From positions 412,001 to 476,000 of the forward strand of contig JAJAGP010000019.1 in the NCBI GenBank assembly GCA_025084515.1: a stretch of 64,000 nt of DNA, in the 5' to 3' direction. The stretch is from Ancistrus triradiatus. Taxonomy: Eukaryota; Chordata; Actinopteri; Siluriformes; Loricariidae. Of this stretch, positions 37,001 through 43,916 are shown piece after piece. The stretch's first letter is position 1; each line of letters starts with the position of its first letter. The position numbers and the translations under genes are program-made. The notes beneath the pieces were generated by a model. It saw nothing but the letters and a program-made list of their open reading frames with translations. It was not told where the DNA came from and did not search any database.

Positions 37001-39173
37001 CACATACTGTATTACTCCGCGATGCTGCGCGCTACGGTGGCCGTAAGCTTCGTAACCTACCAAGACCTTGCTAAAACATTTTGACAGATTTATGAGCGCC
37101 GTGTACCATCTACAATCGGTTCTAGGTCAGAAAGCACAACCAGAATTAATTCATACATTAGACGCACCGCATTTTAAGGCGCACTGTCGATTTTTGAAAA
37201 AGTTAAAGGAATTTAAGTGCGCCTTATGGTCCGAAAAATACGGTACTCTGTTTGAATGGATTGTTGATATAATTATAGTAAAAGTTCTGTTTATAATTAA
37301 CGTTACCTCAGGCAGATGCATTGTACTCGACTGGTCTCAACAACAATTTCTGAGTCCGCCTTATCCGGAGATCGAGATGAGACCGAGTCCAAATGAGTTT
37401 GAGACCGAGAAGAGACCAATACCACCCGTTTATGGTCTCGAGACCGGTCTTGAGACCGAGCCCAGACTTGGGTACTACAACACTATAAAACATGTCACAG
37501 ACATTTCATTAAGACCCCAGGGAACCTTATGAACTTGTGGAAAAGGGTTAGTATACATTACCTACTACCAGACTATGGAAAAAAAGTGCTGTTGTTATTT
37601 GTTATTTTTCAGCAACACAGACATAAGTTTAGTCCCAGGAGTAGTAAAACATACGAATCTACAGTAAATCGGTTATGCAATATTACCTGCAAAGTACCTA
37701 AGAAGGTATTTCTCACTTAAACACTGTGTTTGTAATTTAGTTTTTTATACGTGTTTTAACCTGCAAACTGTACAAATTCAAGGTAAAGGACACCCTTGTT
37801 TTTGAACAAATTTTAAATAAAGTAAAACAAGTCCGTTCTGAATAACAAGGAGAAATTTAGATGTTGGCCTCAGATTGTTCATCAGTAGTCTGGTACTGAC
37901 TGTGTGACAAACAAATGATTGTCAATACCAGCCTCATTAATAACAAATTTCCCAAGCTGGGCACAGCCAATATAATGAGTTTTTCTTGTTGATGATTTGT
38001 TTGTTTGTTTGTTTTGTTTATTTAATGTTGCATCAGCATCAATGGCTATTCACAACAGGTTAGGTTACATTGATACTAGTAACTAAACTAGGGGGAGTAA
38101 ACTAGGGGTGGGTATTGGAAAGGATTTCAAGATACAAAACGCATCATGATACATGGGTCACGATTATATCACCATACATTGTGATACGATGCACATTGCA
38201 ATATATTGCAATATTAGACCCAGTTCACTGAAAATATAAAAACAGCTGAAATACAAGTTAAGGTGTATAATCTGAGTTGTCTTAATACTTAATAATTGAG
38301 TCAAAACACTGTACTGTGACATCTTCAGGAGCAGAGATTGCAGTTTACACCCCATTTAAAATGTGTCTGTTCTTCCTTCAAAAAAAGATATTTTGAGCTG
38401 AACATCAATGTAGTATATCACGAAAATAAATATCGTGATACACTGCTGCATCAATATATTGGCACAGCCATAGAGTAAACCCATGCAGGCACAGGGAGGA
38501 CATGCAAAAAGGTCAGGCTTGAACCGGGTCTCTGCAGCAGTGAGGTGACTGCACTAACCACTTACGCCACTGTGCCGCCTTTTGTTAATGATGATGTTTT
38601 GCTAACAAGTAGTTGTAAGAGAATTGACGTCTCATACATTGTGAAATGAAGGTATGCGATGATAAAGCATCCACTCATACATTTTGCATTCATTGCTTTT
38701 CTAATACCTACACATCAAGTTGCAGTTTGGAATCAAGTGAAAGCCATTAAACAGCAATGAAAACTCATTTTGAGTGCTTTTCATTCTGAGGGATGTTTAA
38801 AGCTGCTGAGATAATGGAGATGTAAAAACCTTCTCCTCTAAGAGCCTCTCAAGATTTAGAAGTTGGTATTGTTTATTATAATTTATCTCTGTACTGACTG
38901 TTCAAATTGCTTGATTTACCATAACTGACCATTTATTTTGTATTACTATTAAACCGCCATACATTTTCACCTACAGTGTCGCATTCGGAGGACATTCCCA
39001 CTCTACTGCACTTTGCAGCACAACATGGATTAAAAGACCTGTCTAGCATTTTGCTACAGTGCCCTGGAGCCCAGCAGGCCATGAGGATCCGCAACGTTCT
39101 CGGACACACACCCCTAGTGCTGGCACACACACATGGACACTCACAGCTTCACATCCTCCTGCAAGAATCACTG
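13731..39173 (+). CDS. bank1: bank1, B-cell scaffold protein with ankyrin repeats (7 exons seen, 3' part missing)
   Basis: An adaptor of B-cell receptor signalling in the cytoplasm; the family links Lyn, PLC-gamma and IP3 receptors. Exons: 13731-13743, 15976-16371, 26539-26663, 28937-29075, 29411-29553, 31869-31974, 38977-39173. Every inner border is GT/AG and phases join as 1,1,0,1,0,1,0, giving 373 codons without a stop. Residues about 7-133 form a TIR domain, about 165-307 a DBB domain, and about 314-370 an ankyrin pair ('IPTLLHFAAQHGLKDLSSIL', then 'GHTPLVLAHTHGHSQLHILL'). 'CYKCKLLILS' and 'VVVLLCGV' fit BANK1 better than its relative PIK3AP1. The tyrosine/proline-rich C-terminal half known in the family is not found with confidence. 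Introns are crowded with transposons; intron 2 is 10.2 kb. Confidence 0.85.
14500..15624. other. bank1 intron 1, unassigned repeat-like DNA
   Basis: From about 14671 ('caggggtgttactagagatttatg') to about 15440 the sequence looks like an old DNA transposon end and interior, but I cannot match the other end or a target duplication. No coding content is recognised. Confidence 0.3.
15625..15870 (+). mobile_element. DANA/mermaid-like SINE
   Basis: The conserved core 'gtttgcatgttctccccgtg' plus 'tctgcatgggtttactctgg' and 'cacagtccaaagacatgcag' is typical of this fish tRNA-derived SINE family. It lies in intron 1 of bank1, ending about 100 bp before exon 2. Confidence 0.8.
15976..16371 (+). CDS. 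bank1: bank1 exon 2 (TIR domain)
   Basis: The acceptor 'ctgctctccag' precedes 15976 and the donor 'gtaagt' follows 16371. It is 396 bases long and phase 1 at both ends, so it can be skipped without shifting the frame. It encodes 'QQLLIIFEAEAEQWASYLR' (TIR beta-A), 'CYKCKLLILSRGM' and 'SSVVVLLCGVDS', and ends 'AVLNIIYRG'. This is the complete TIR module, as in mammalian exon 2. It stands out as GC-rich coding sequence in AT-rich surroundings. Confidence 0.92.
16680..16852 (+). mobile_element. tRNA-derived SINE with L2-like tail
   Basis: A B-box-like 'agggttcaaatcccacctct' is followed by 'tgttgggtctttaagcaaga' and 'ccttaaccc', and an L2-like tail 'taagtcactttgagttagag' to 'aaatgttgtaaatgtaa'. 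Related copies are at 23625, 41175 and 44152 (minus). Confidence 0.75.
16853..18704. other. bank1 intron 2, nothing specific seen
   Basis: No exon or well-defined repeat end. Around 17330-17800 paired 'ggggcaca' motifs hint at a decayed DNA transposon, but boundaries cannot be set. Confidence 0.35.
18705..19680 (+). mobile_element. Tc1/mariner element, decayed
   Basis: The + strand runs in the same order as the copy at 27741-28690. A left interior is shared with 42618 ('gacttttatttcattgcaga', 'catttcaggcctgcaa'). A helix-turn-helix region follows near 18990-19090. The catalytic-core DNA near 19380-19480 ('tggaagaaatggacactgtg') lies in shifted frames. Neither terminal inverted repeat is clear. 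Frames are short and interrupted. Confidence 0.7.
20198..20250. repeat. (AC)26 microsatellite
   Basis: An uninterrupted AC run of 53 bp in bank1 intron 2. Confidence 0.95.
20305..21887 (-). mobile_element. Tc1-like transposon, 1583 bp, with TA duplications
   Basis: The left end 'cagtggtgcttgaaagtttg' and right end 'aaactttcaagcaccactg' are inverted repeats flanked by TA (20303-20304, 21888-21889). Minus frames hold transposase parts. 21065-21409 gives 'LPRSGRPTKITPRARCVIVG', with the GRPR-type motif between helix-turn-helix domains. 20676-20984 gives 'MKHGGGSIMVWACFAASG', 'VMQQDRDPKHTRRSTKEWL' and 'SSDLNPIEMLWKDL', the DDE core in which the second D and the E are recognisable. Stops and frameshifts separate them, so the copy is inactive. 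Confidence 0.9.
21888..22282. other. bank1 intron 2, nothing seen
   Basis: AT-rich intronic DNA between a Tc1 element and a SINE; no feature recognised. Confidence 0.5.
22283..22630 (+). mobile_element. DANA/mermaid-like SINE
   Basis: Full-length form. The tRNA-like head contains 'ccttggttcaatcctgacct'. The core is 'ggagtttgcatgttctccct', 'catgggtttactccgggtac' and 'acaatccaaagacag'. The tail contains 'gctaggcaccagctttcccc' and ends 'aattaatgagta'. Confidence 0.82.
23093..23405 (+). mobile_element. DANA/mermaid-like SINE
   Basis: The head 'ggttctgggttcaatcccca' (B box), the core 'gtctgcgtgggtttactctg' and 'cacagtccaaagacatgtgt' and the tail 'gtgagtgaatgaatg' make a nearly full-length copy. 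Confidence 0.85.
23570..23625 (-). mobile_element. SINE head fragment
   Basis: 'gtgaggtgaccgcactaacc' followed by 'actgcacta' is the reverse complement of the DANA-like SINE head ('ttagtgcggtcacctcac'). It directly abuts the next SINE. Confidence 0.5.
23625..23750 (+). mobile_element. tRNA-derived SINE with L2-like tail, 5' truncated
   Basis: 'ctgccactgttgggtccttg', 'ggcaagacccttaaccca' and the tail 'gtttgctaaatgatataaat' match the copy at 16680-16852. Confidence 0.7.
23751..24937. other. bank1 intron 2, nothing specific seen
   Basis: No exon or repeat boundary. A perfect octamer ATGCAAAT lies at 24621-24628, but such 8-mers occur several times in this window by chance. Confidence 0.4.
24938..26461 (-). 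mobile_element. Tc1-like transposon, 1524 bp, with TA duplications
   Basis: The ends 'caatggggcaaaaaagtatt' and 'aaatacatgtttgccccact' are inverted repeats flanked by TA (24936-24937, 26462-26463). Minus frames give the transposase in order. 25893-26096 holds 'MAKTKELSKDTRKKIVALHQ', the first helix-turn-helix. 25633-25896 ends 'EDWENIMWSDETKI', with the first catalytic D. 25348-25629 gives 'VKHGGGNIMLWGCFSAKGTG' and 'HDNDPKHHSDNE'. 25194-25415 gives '[20 protein letters not shown]', with the catalytic E. Several frameshifts break it. A second copy with an odd insertion is at 32287-33530. Confidence 0.9.
26539..26663 (+). CDS. bank1: bank1 exon 3 (linker into DBB)
   Basis: The acceptor 'ttggtccacag' precedes it and the donor 'gtgaga' follows. 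125 bases, phase 1 in and 0 out. It encodes a Lys/Ser-rich linker, then 'SQILVLPSRVPCK', which corresponds to the start of the DBB (Dof/BCAP/BANK) domain. Confidence 0.82.
26732..27013. mobile_element. Internally deleted Tc1 copy, 282 bp, MITE-like
   Basis: Both ends of the 20305-21887 family are kept ('cagtggtgcttgaaagtttg' on the left, 'aagcacaactg' on the right), flanked by TA (26730-26731, 27014-27015). The transposase is entirely deleted, leaving about 140 bp from each end. It starts only 68 bp downstream of bank1 exon 3. Confidence 0.8.
27014..27740. other. bank1 intron 3, one repeat scrap
   Basis: Mostly unique-looking DNA. 27540-27680 ('tcagttattatttgggtgct' to 'tggcatgttagcctgtgcta') matches the interior of the fish DNA repeat that is split by a Tc1 at 51560-53600. 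Confidence 0.4.
27741..28690 (+). mobile_element. Tc1/mariner element, right end missing
   Basis: The left end 'caaccccaaatcagaacatg' follows TA (27739-27740). The + strand interior encodes decayed transposase. The 28333-28677 frame contains 'LWSDHSVFQIFFGRNG' with the first catalytic D, and 28466-28666 shows the same region in another frame. 'FCDGHINAEKYIEIKR' follows, after which the element stops without its right inverted repeat. It lies in intron 3, about 250 bp before exon 4. Confidence 0.78.
28937..29075 (+). CDS. bank1: bank1 exon 4 (DBB domain)
   Basis: The acceptor 'gtatctccacag' precedes it and the donor 'gtgaaa' follows. 139 bases, phase 0 in and 1 out. The product 'NPGVVFLLLREAVTSKD' then 'VEFTVLNQKVRVKPVNWN' is the Ig/IPT-like beta-strand core of the DBB domain. 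Confidence 0.88.
29411..29553 (+). CDS. bank1: bank1 exon 5 (DBB domain)
   Basis: The acceptor 'tgcgttttacag' precedes it and the donor 'gtacac' follows. 143 bases, phase 1 in and 0 out. It encodes 'LPAGSVGVTLYSGGVIKGHT', then 'YYTAMGEISRLLKQTADPVD' and 'FMCQ', the second half of the DBB domain. Only 335 bp separate it from exon 4. Confidence 0.9.
29554..30985. other. bank1 intron 5, nothing seen in first part
   Basis: AT-rich intronic DNA with no recognised repeat or exon, apart from a short G run at about 30949-30957. Confidence 0.45.
30990..31690 (+). mobile_element. Tc1-like element, internally deleted
   Basis: The sequence from 'caaaaatattaggaccactc' to 'agtcataatgttttggctca' keeps the two ends and scattered interior of a fish Tc1-like family, including 'tggccagatgactgggtcag', 'agcatctctgaactgcatgg' and 'gctcattaatgcctgaggct'. 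About half of the transposase region is missing, and no long frame survives. Confidence 0.65.
31869..31974 (+). CDS. bank1: bank1 exon 6 (DBB to ankyrin linker)
   Basis: The acceptor 'tcaggcatttcag' precedes it and the donor 'gtaagt' follows. 106 bases, phase 0 in and 1 out. It encodes 'IPSIEKLDHILASCLMKKMP' and 'GGFQGLQ', matching the helical segment between DBB and ankyrins in BANK1/PIK3AP1 ('LD..L...L...IP...F..L'). Confidence 0.85.
32287..33530 (-). mobile_element. Tc1-like transposon (family of 24938), left end lost, with insertion
   Basis: The right end 'tttttgtcccactg' meets TA (33531-33532); the left terminal ~50 bp are absent. The minus frame 32455-32823 encodes the C-terminal core with 'MERGWVFQHDNDPKHTTRAT' and '[20 protein letters not shown]'. 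The usual DLNPIE is DLKPIE here, but the catalytic D and E are kept. An A16 run at 32358-32373 replaces family sequence. A purine-rich insertion (32900-33163) interrupts it. It starts 312 bp after bank1 exon 6. Confidence 0.85.
32900..33163. other. 264-bp purine-rich insertion inside a Tc1 copy
   Basis: Bracketed by a repeated ~24-bp piece of the host element: 'ccaacctgcttacctattgt' at the left (to 32899) and 'ccaacctgcttactattgta' at the right (33166-33187). The inserted DNA is strongly G/A rich on the + strand (many 'aggagaa' and 'gaagaag' words) and matches no family I recognise. A target-site duplication from an insertion or a repair event with filler DNA are both possible. Confidence 0.7.
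33545..33790 (-). mobile_element. Tc1-like terminal fragment
   Basis: It begins 'cagtggtgtgaaaaagtaac', a Tc1-type end. The minus frame 33468-33713 holds 'MAMNGLLERGAIKKPLFRK' and 'KLKRLRFAKIKHKM', resembling the region after the first helix-turn-helix of a Tc1 transposase. The rest is missing. Confidence 0.6.
33963..34040. repeat. Inverted (CA)n(GT)n microsatellite
   Basis: A CA run (about 33973-33987) switches to a GT run (33988-34040) at a CG step, so the two halves are complementary and can fold back or form Z-DNA. Confidence 0.9.
34041..34609. other. bank1 intron 6, nothing seen
   Basis: No recognised repeat, exon or regulatory signature. Confidence 0.45.
34610..35290 (-). mobile_element. 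Tc1-like element fragment (family of 9145)
   Basis: Landmarks shared with the family include 'gatgctggaaacattcacaa', 'ggtcctaaaggaatggacat', 'aaatatcccccacaccatta' and 'atggctgtgcatgaaaatcc'. The ends are eroded and the transposase frames are broken. Confidence 0.65.
35690..35875 (+). mobile_element. DANA/mermaid-like SINE, 3' truncated
   Basis: The head 'gtggcacagtggcgtgatta', 'cctgtcgcctcacag', a B-box-like 'ggtttgattcccagttcaaa' and the core 'gcatgttctcccagcatctg' are present; the tail is missing. Confidence 0.75.
35876..36830. other. bank1 intron 6, nothing specific seen
   Basis: No exon or delimitable repeat. The open frame at 36624-36932 runs into the pogo-like MITE and shows no family resemblance. 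Confidence 0.4.
36831..37243 (-). mobile_element. pogo-like MITE, copy 2 (left-truncated)
   Basis: It matches 4070-4490 closely, including minus-strand 'REFNINESMVRKWRKQEDAL', and ends with 'ttatggtccgaaaaatacgg' next to TA (37244-37245). The left terminal inverted repeat is missing. Confidence 0.78.
37318..37490. repeat. GAGACCGAG-rich repeat
   Basis: Many overlapping 'gagaccgag'-type words and the perfect 12-base palindrome ggtctcgagacc (37434-37445), ending 'gggtactacaacact'. This looks like the end of an interspersed fish repeat built of GAGACC units, here in one copy. Confidence 0.55.
37491..38094. other. bank1 intron 6, nothing seen
   Basis: AT-rich intronic DNA with no recognised feature. 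Confidence 0.45.
38103..38472. mobile_element. hAT-type MITE, 370 bp, 8-bp duplication GAGTAAAC
   Basis: It begins 'taggggtgggtattgg' and ends 'attggcacagccata'. It is flanked by the identical 8-mer gagtaaac at 38095-38102 and 38473-38480, the target length used by hAT transposases. The interior is A/T-rich with 'atcgtgata'-type words and encodes nothing. The downstream flank is a SINE. Confidence 0.8.
38473..38582 (-). mobile_element. DANA/mermaid-like SINE head
   Basis: 'agtaaacccatgcaggcaca', 'gggaggacatgcaaa' and 'gtgaggtgactgcactaacc', ending 'cactgtgccgcc', are the reverse complement of the SINE core and head. The hAT MITE above sits at its truncated side. Confidence 0.75.
38977..39173 (+). 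CDS. bank1: bank1 exon 7 (ankyrin repeats)
   Basis: The acceptor 'ttcacctacag' precedes it and the donor 'gtaagt' follows. 197 bases, phase 1 in and 0 out. It encodes 'EDIPTLLHFAAQHGLKDLSS', 'ILLQCPGAQQAMRIRNVLG' and 'HTPLVLAHTHGHSQLHILLQ', two ankyrin-like repeats typical of BANK1/PIK3AP1. It is the last exon I can place with confidence. Confidence 0.9.
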
Positions 39174-39326
39174 GTAAGTTCTTCTACTAGAAATGTATAT
39201 GAGACTCTTTTGAAACTGGGGATTGGCAGTAGCTATGATTCAACCTTCATGTTCTGTTTACTAGTCTGCAATGAAACAATTTTTATTGCACTAAAACAGC
39301 AAAATGTAAAAAAAACATCCAATATA

Positions 39327-40201
39327 CTGTGGGACCTCGGTTCTTGACCACCACAGAACTTGTCGAATTTGGTTCTCAATGCATTTTGACTAGAAAAATT
39401 TGTCTTGGTTTTTGTCATTTGCTCGGTACTCAGCACACTTGCTTAAGCATGTACAGTATGAGTCGAGCCACACGACTCATTTCAGCAGAAACTCGATTCA
39501 CAATTCAGTACATAGTGATTTAGTTCTTCAGATTCACATTAGCTCCTGCTCATTGAAGAGCTCCGCTGGTTTTTTATCATGTTTTTCTTTATTTCCACAT
39601 CTACAATACTGTATTCTTAGTGGAAATAAGTCTCCATGGGACCTAAAATGGGTATTATTGACAGTCAAACGAAAGCAAAACAGGAACTGAATTCTCCAGA
39701 ACACAGGCTGCAGTTAGCATTAGCTGCTATGCTAGCGCCCCAGAGAACACAGAGTAAGTATTTTGCTTTCACTTTTCACTTTCAATCCATTACTCACTAA
39801 ATTACATGAGATTTTTCCACTTTTTGTTATAAACTAAGCTTTTGTGTTAATTATTTTACAGCTAACTGTAGGTTATTGTAAGTGTTTTAAACATTAACAT
39901 ACTTATCAATAGTAATCATAGACTCCGATTTGACACAGTGTAGACTGCTCTAGCAAATACTCATTATTTTCATGAAACACTTAACTTATGATGGATTTCT
40001 CAGAACGTATCCCCTTCATAAATCAGGGAGCACCTGCACAATACAACTCCATTAATCCATATAATGCCTTATACAGTGTGGATTTTCTGGGGGTCTAGAA
40101 CTGATTAATTCTTCCTGGGAAAAATTTGCTTGGTAATCATCTTGTTCGGTTCTTGACAAGCCTTCTCGAATGAATTAACAAAGCAAACCGAGGTACCACT
40201 G
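39327..40201 (+). mobile_element. Tigger/pogo-like MITE, copy 2 (875 bp)
   Basis: The left end 'ctgtgggacctcggttcttg' and right end 'caaaccgaggtaccactg' form inverted repeats, with TA at both borders (39325-39326, 40202-40203). It matches 459-1216 along its length. Near 39627 a frame starts 'MGPK', the remnant of a MAPKK-type transposase start. It begins 154 bp after bank1 exon 7. Confidence 0.75.
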
Positions 40202-40203
40202 TA

Positions 40204-41172
40204 CAGTGCACTACATTAAGCACAATGTAATTTAAAAATATTACAAGAACATTATATTTGCAGCATAATTTGCTAACAAGCTCTGTGAAGGTCTACATCA
40301 GTCAGATAAGCAAAAATAGCCCTTTTACATCTATTTTGCACTTTTGCCTTAAGGATATTTGGGCATGTATACTTCTGTTTACTGATTTACCAATAGCATT
40401 TGCATGTGTAAATTAATTTGGTTACTCATGTTTTTCCATCATGGTTGGAGACATTGTGGTGAGGAGAGCCCCAAAGTAGAATATGTAGATAGCCTAAGGA
40501 TGTATATATAGTAGAATTCTTTCTAGCAAAGGTTATATTCACTTTTTAAGTTGGTCTCCTTCACAATATACATTTGTAGCATGTCTCACCTGATGACTCA
40601 CCAAAATACATTTACCAATGTTTAAAATGACTTTCAGTTATGTTCTTTTTCACCACATGTGGGCATCACACTGACTCACTGACTTTCAAAATACCTGAAA
40701 TACATGAGCCTAGTGTACGGGAGTTCTTCACCTGCACACATTCAGTCATTTCTGGTTTGTAGAATCAGCACCAATGAGGCCAGTGCAGGCAGGAGTGAGG
40801 CAAAAAACACAGCTTTACTATAATTTCATGTATTGTTGCTTCCTTATTTTTTCTCCACTCTCCATGAGGGTACAGCATATTTAAAATCTACCCAGAGATG
40901 TTTTAACTTTGATAAGTCTAAAGACTCTAAATTCTACTCTAAGATCTTAATATTTTATTTCTTCATTTATTTTAAATTGTTATCTTTAAATATCCAATCT
41001 CTCCTCAGCTTCCGTTTGTCTTGACTAGGGAAGTCAGCTATAATTAATACTGGGTACAATTCCTTTTTCTCTGTATAGTATTTCCAGTACCACTGGCTAC
41101 CACACAGCCATGAAGCATAGCATTTGACAGGCCATTCTGTTCTTTGCTTCCCTGACTATAACTAAAGATGTC
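40204..41172. other. No recognisable feature
   Basis: AT-rich DNA downstream of bank1 exon 7; no exon with usable splice borders found. Confidence 0.45.
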
Positions 41173-41174
41173 AG

Positions 41175-41305
41175 GCTAGTGGTGTTGCAGCATTAGTGGC
41201 ATTGGACCAGAAGGTCACGGGTTCAAAGCTGTCCCTGCAGGCATTGGAGCAAGGCTTTTTATACTCAGCTGCTTGGATTGTACCTTGTAAAATTGTATCA
41301 CAACA
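41175..41305 (+). mobile_element. tRNA-derived SINE fragment
   Basis: 'ggaccagaaggtcacgggtt' and 'caaagctgtccctgcaggca' (B-box region), then 'gctgcttggattgtaccttg'. It is related to the 16680 and 44152 copies but decayed. Confidence 0.55.
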
Positions 41306-42617
41306 GATGTTTTTCATAATGGCCCAGAAAAGGCTGAGTTGCAATCAGACTCTCAAGAGCTTTACAAGCAGATGTAAAATAAAGGTGTGCATCCAACACA
41401 ATTCCTTTACCTACCTCATTGCCATTAACCAAAGCTCTATGTTCATGTCCCTTGTGTATAGCTAGGCATATATCCAAGCAATCAACCACAAATCAGTGAA
41501 AGTGGTTGCTCACTGACCCCAATCAAAATGAGCTGGGTATTTACAACCACCAAGGGTCTAGGTACACGAGAGAGGAAGTCGGTGAATAGGAGCTTAAGAG
41601 TTAGGTAGGAATGTAGCCTCTGATAATGATATCAGCAGTGTGCTTTGGTACAGTCTTGTGCTCACTGGTTAATTTCATCCCTCCATCCAATTTGGTCATA
41701 TGATTATGAAGATACAATACACTTACATTCATTTTCCAAGGAAGAATAATATGGATTTGTTAAATGTATATGTTTTTATTATTAGGCTGTAAAACTCACT
41801 CCTCTGTATGTGTGCTATGGGAATTTTCCATTGATCACTATGAAACTTATTAACACGTTTGTAATGTATCACTGTAAACAGTTTCTACCCAAATTGCCTG
41901 GGGCACAGTTATGAGTTACTGATCTGTCTGAGGTGCAGGTGTTGTGTGAATTATGTAGTTAATTATTGATGTGAAACTGCCTTAGATCAAGTATTGTATA
42001 AGTTAGCTATCTCACTGGAATATTCATGTATATGTGACAACTTGGACATAATTACTGAGGTGTGAGAAATGCATCCTCAGACTAGCCTGACTCCGCAATT
42101 TGCTCGTAAGCTCGCTAAACTTCTGCTGATTACAAAAGGCTGGGTCTCACACAAGATTACAGCACCACCAACATTGCTTTCCATGTGTTGTTAGCATTTG
42201 GTCAATTGGCAATTAACTTTGGTAAAAAACACATAACTGAAAGATCTATCACTGCCAAGATTTATTTGAGCTTAACTATGCAATGTTGTCTTGTGTTGAA
42301 CGCTAGATTCTAACCAATGCATGTGTGGGTCAGTGTTAGGATTATGCTTTATATTATGTTCATTTACATCATGAATGCGGTGAACATTTGGTTGTGTTTA
42401 GATCAGACGACACTCGGCTAAATCCACAAAGGAAGATTCAGTACACTACATCTCTTTGCTAATGATAAGCTGTTAAGGGTATCCATGAGCATAGCAGTGA
42501 ATGCATTAGCCAAGCTCTGAGGAATCAAATGTTCTCATTAAAAATGCAGCATAGCTCAAACTGTAAAACCTTACCGGAAATCTGCTGTCCCAAAGATTTA
42601 CACTGGGTAAAATCTTA
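41306..42617. other. No recognisable feature
   Basis: No gene, repeat boundary or RNA structure recognised. Confidence 0.45.
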
Positions 42618-43448
42618 CAACCCCAAATCAGAGAAAGTTGGGACAGCATGCAAAATGCAAATAAAAAAATATACAGTGTTCCTTACATTTCTTTTGACTT
42701 TTATTTCATTGCAGACAGTATGAACCCTAAATATTTCAGATTTCTTTCTGATCAAATTAATTTCATTTATTAATAAACACCCATTCCTGCATTTCAGGCC
42801 TGCAAAACATTCCAAAAAAAGTTGGGATGGAGCAATTTAGGGCTAGTAATGAGGTAAAAAAAAAAAACTCTAAATAATGATGTAATTTCAAACAGGTGAT
42901 GTCAACAGGAGATTATAATCATGATTTGGTGCAAAAGCAGTATCCACAAAAGGCTGAGTATTTGAGGAGCAAACAACAACTCAATGCAAAACAAGCCAAA
43001 TCAGAAAACAATAGGACTGAAATATGCCTTCCAGGCTTTTATTGAGGTACATTGTTTTTAAACATCTCAATAATTTGCTTACTCATTTACTGATAAACTG
43101 GAAATCCTCTGCCCATCTTCACTCCTCAGACACAGCCTTTCACAAATACTGTTTTTGTAGCAAATCATGATTATAATCACCTGTTGACATCACCTGTTTG
43201 AAATCAAATCTTTATTTACCTCATTACTAGCCCTACATTGTCCCTGTCCCAACTTTTTTTTGGAAAGTGTTACCTGAAATGCATGAATGGATGCTTAATG
43301 AAATGAAGTTGACCAGAAAAAAAAACAGAAATATCTTAGGTTCATATTGTCTGCAATGAAATAAAATCCAAAGTAAATGTAAAGGACACTGCATATATTT
43401 TTTATTTGCATTTTCTATGCCACCCCAACTTTTTCTGATTTGGGGTTG
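42618..43448. mobile_element. Fold-back Tc1-type element, 831 bp
   Basis: The ends 'caaccccaaatcagagaaag' and 'ctttttctgatttggggttg' are flanked by TA (42616-42617, 43449-43450). The similarity continues far inward: about 42618-42960 is inverted at about 43110-43448, for example 'catttcaggcctgcaaaaca' against 'tgttacctgaaatgcatgaa', and 'gattataatcatgatttggt' against 'caaatcatgattataatc'. The transposase is absent. It is either two head-to-head ends of one family or a long-inverted-repeat derivative. Confidence 0.85.
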
Positions 43449-43916
43449 TATGTTCAGAATGACTTCTAAAATGTACAAGTGTATCCTCATTGTCTTCTCT
43501 TTAGTCTGCTTTCTCATCACCAGACTCATCGACACTCCGTGTCATGTGTTTTGTAAGCTATGGGACACGTAGGTCTTGAGTGTGAGGTAATGGCCTCATA
43601 GCAGATAGTATCCAAAATGTTAGGATTTTGATGCTATACCATTTATATTTGACAGGTAGAGGTAGCAGTCCAAAGTCTTTAGGTTCTCTCCAAAGCATAA
43701 GAATGGCAAAAGGCATATAGTGTGAACCTTTTGCACATGCTGTGAGAAGCCTGCCACATTTGACACAACAAATATAGGGGGCCCATATGGCATTATTGTG
43801 GTGGATGGTGTTTCAACACAACCTTTAAATACACAAAAGTAAACATTTTCAACAGAATGGAAAAAACAAACCACCTCTACGACTAGCAGTTAATTTGAAG
43901 GAGAAATTAGAGTCTG

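Noticed and set aside
13731..39173. The gene as PIK3AP1 (BCAP) instead of bank1
   Set aside because: The two share TIR-DBB-ankyrin order, but the TIR words 'YKCKLLILS' and 'LLCGV.S', the short DBB ('NPG..F..LR') and the helix before the ankyrins read closer to BANK1. A residual chance of a fish-specific paralogue remains.
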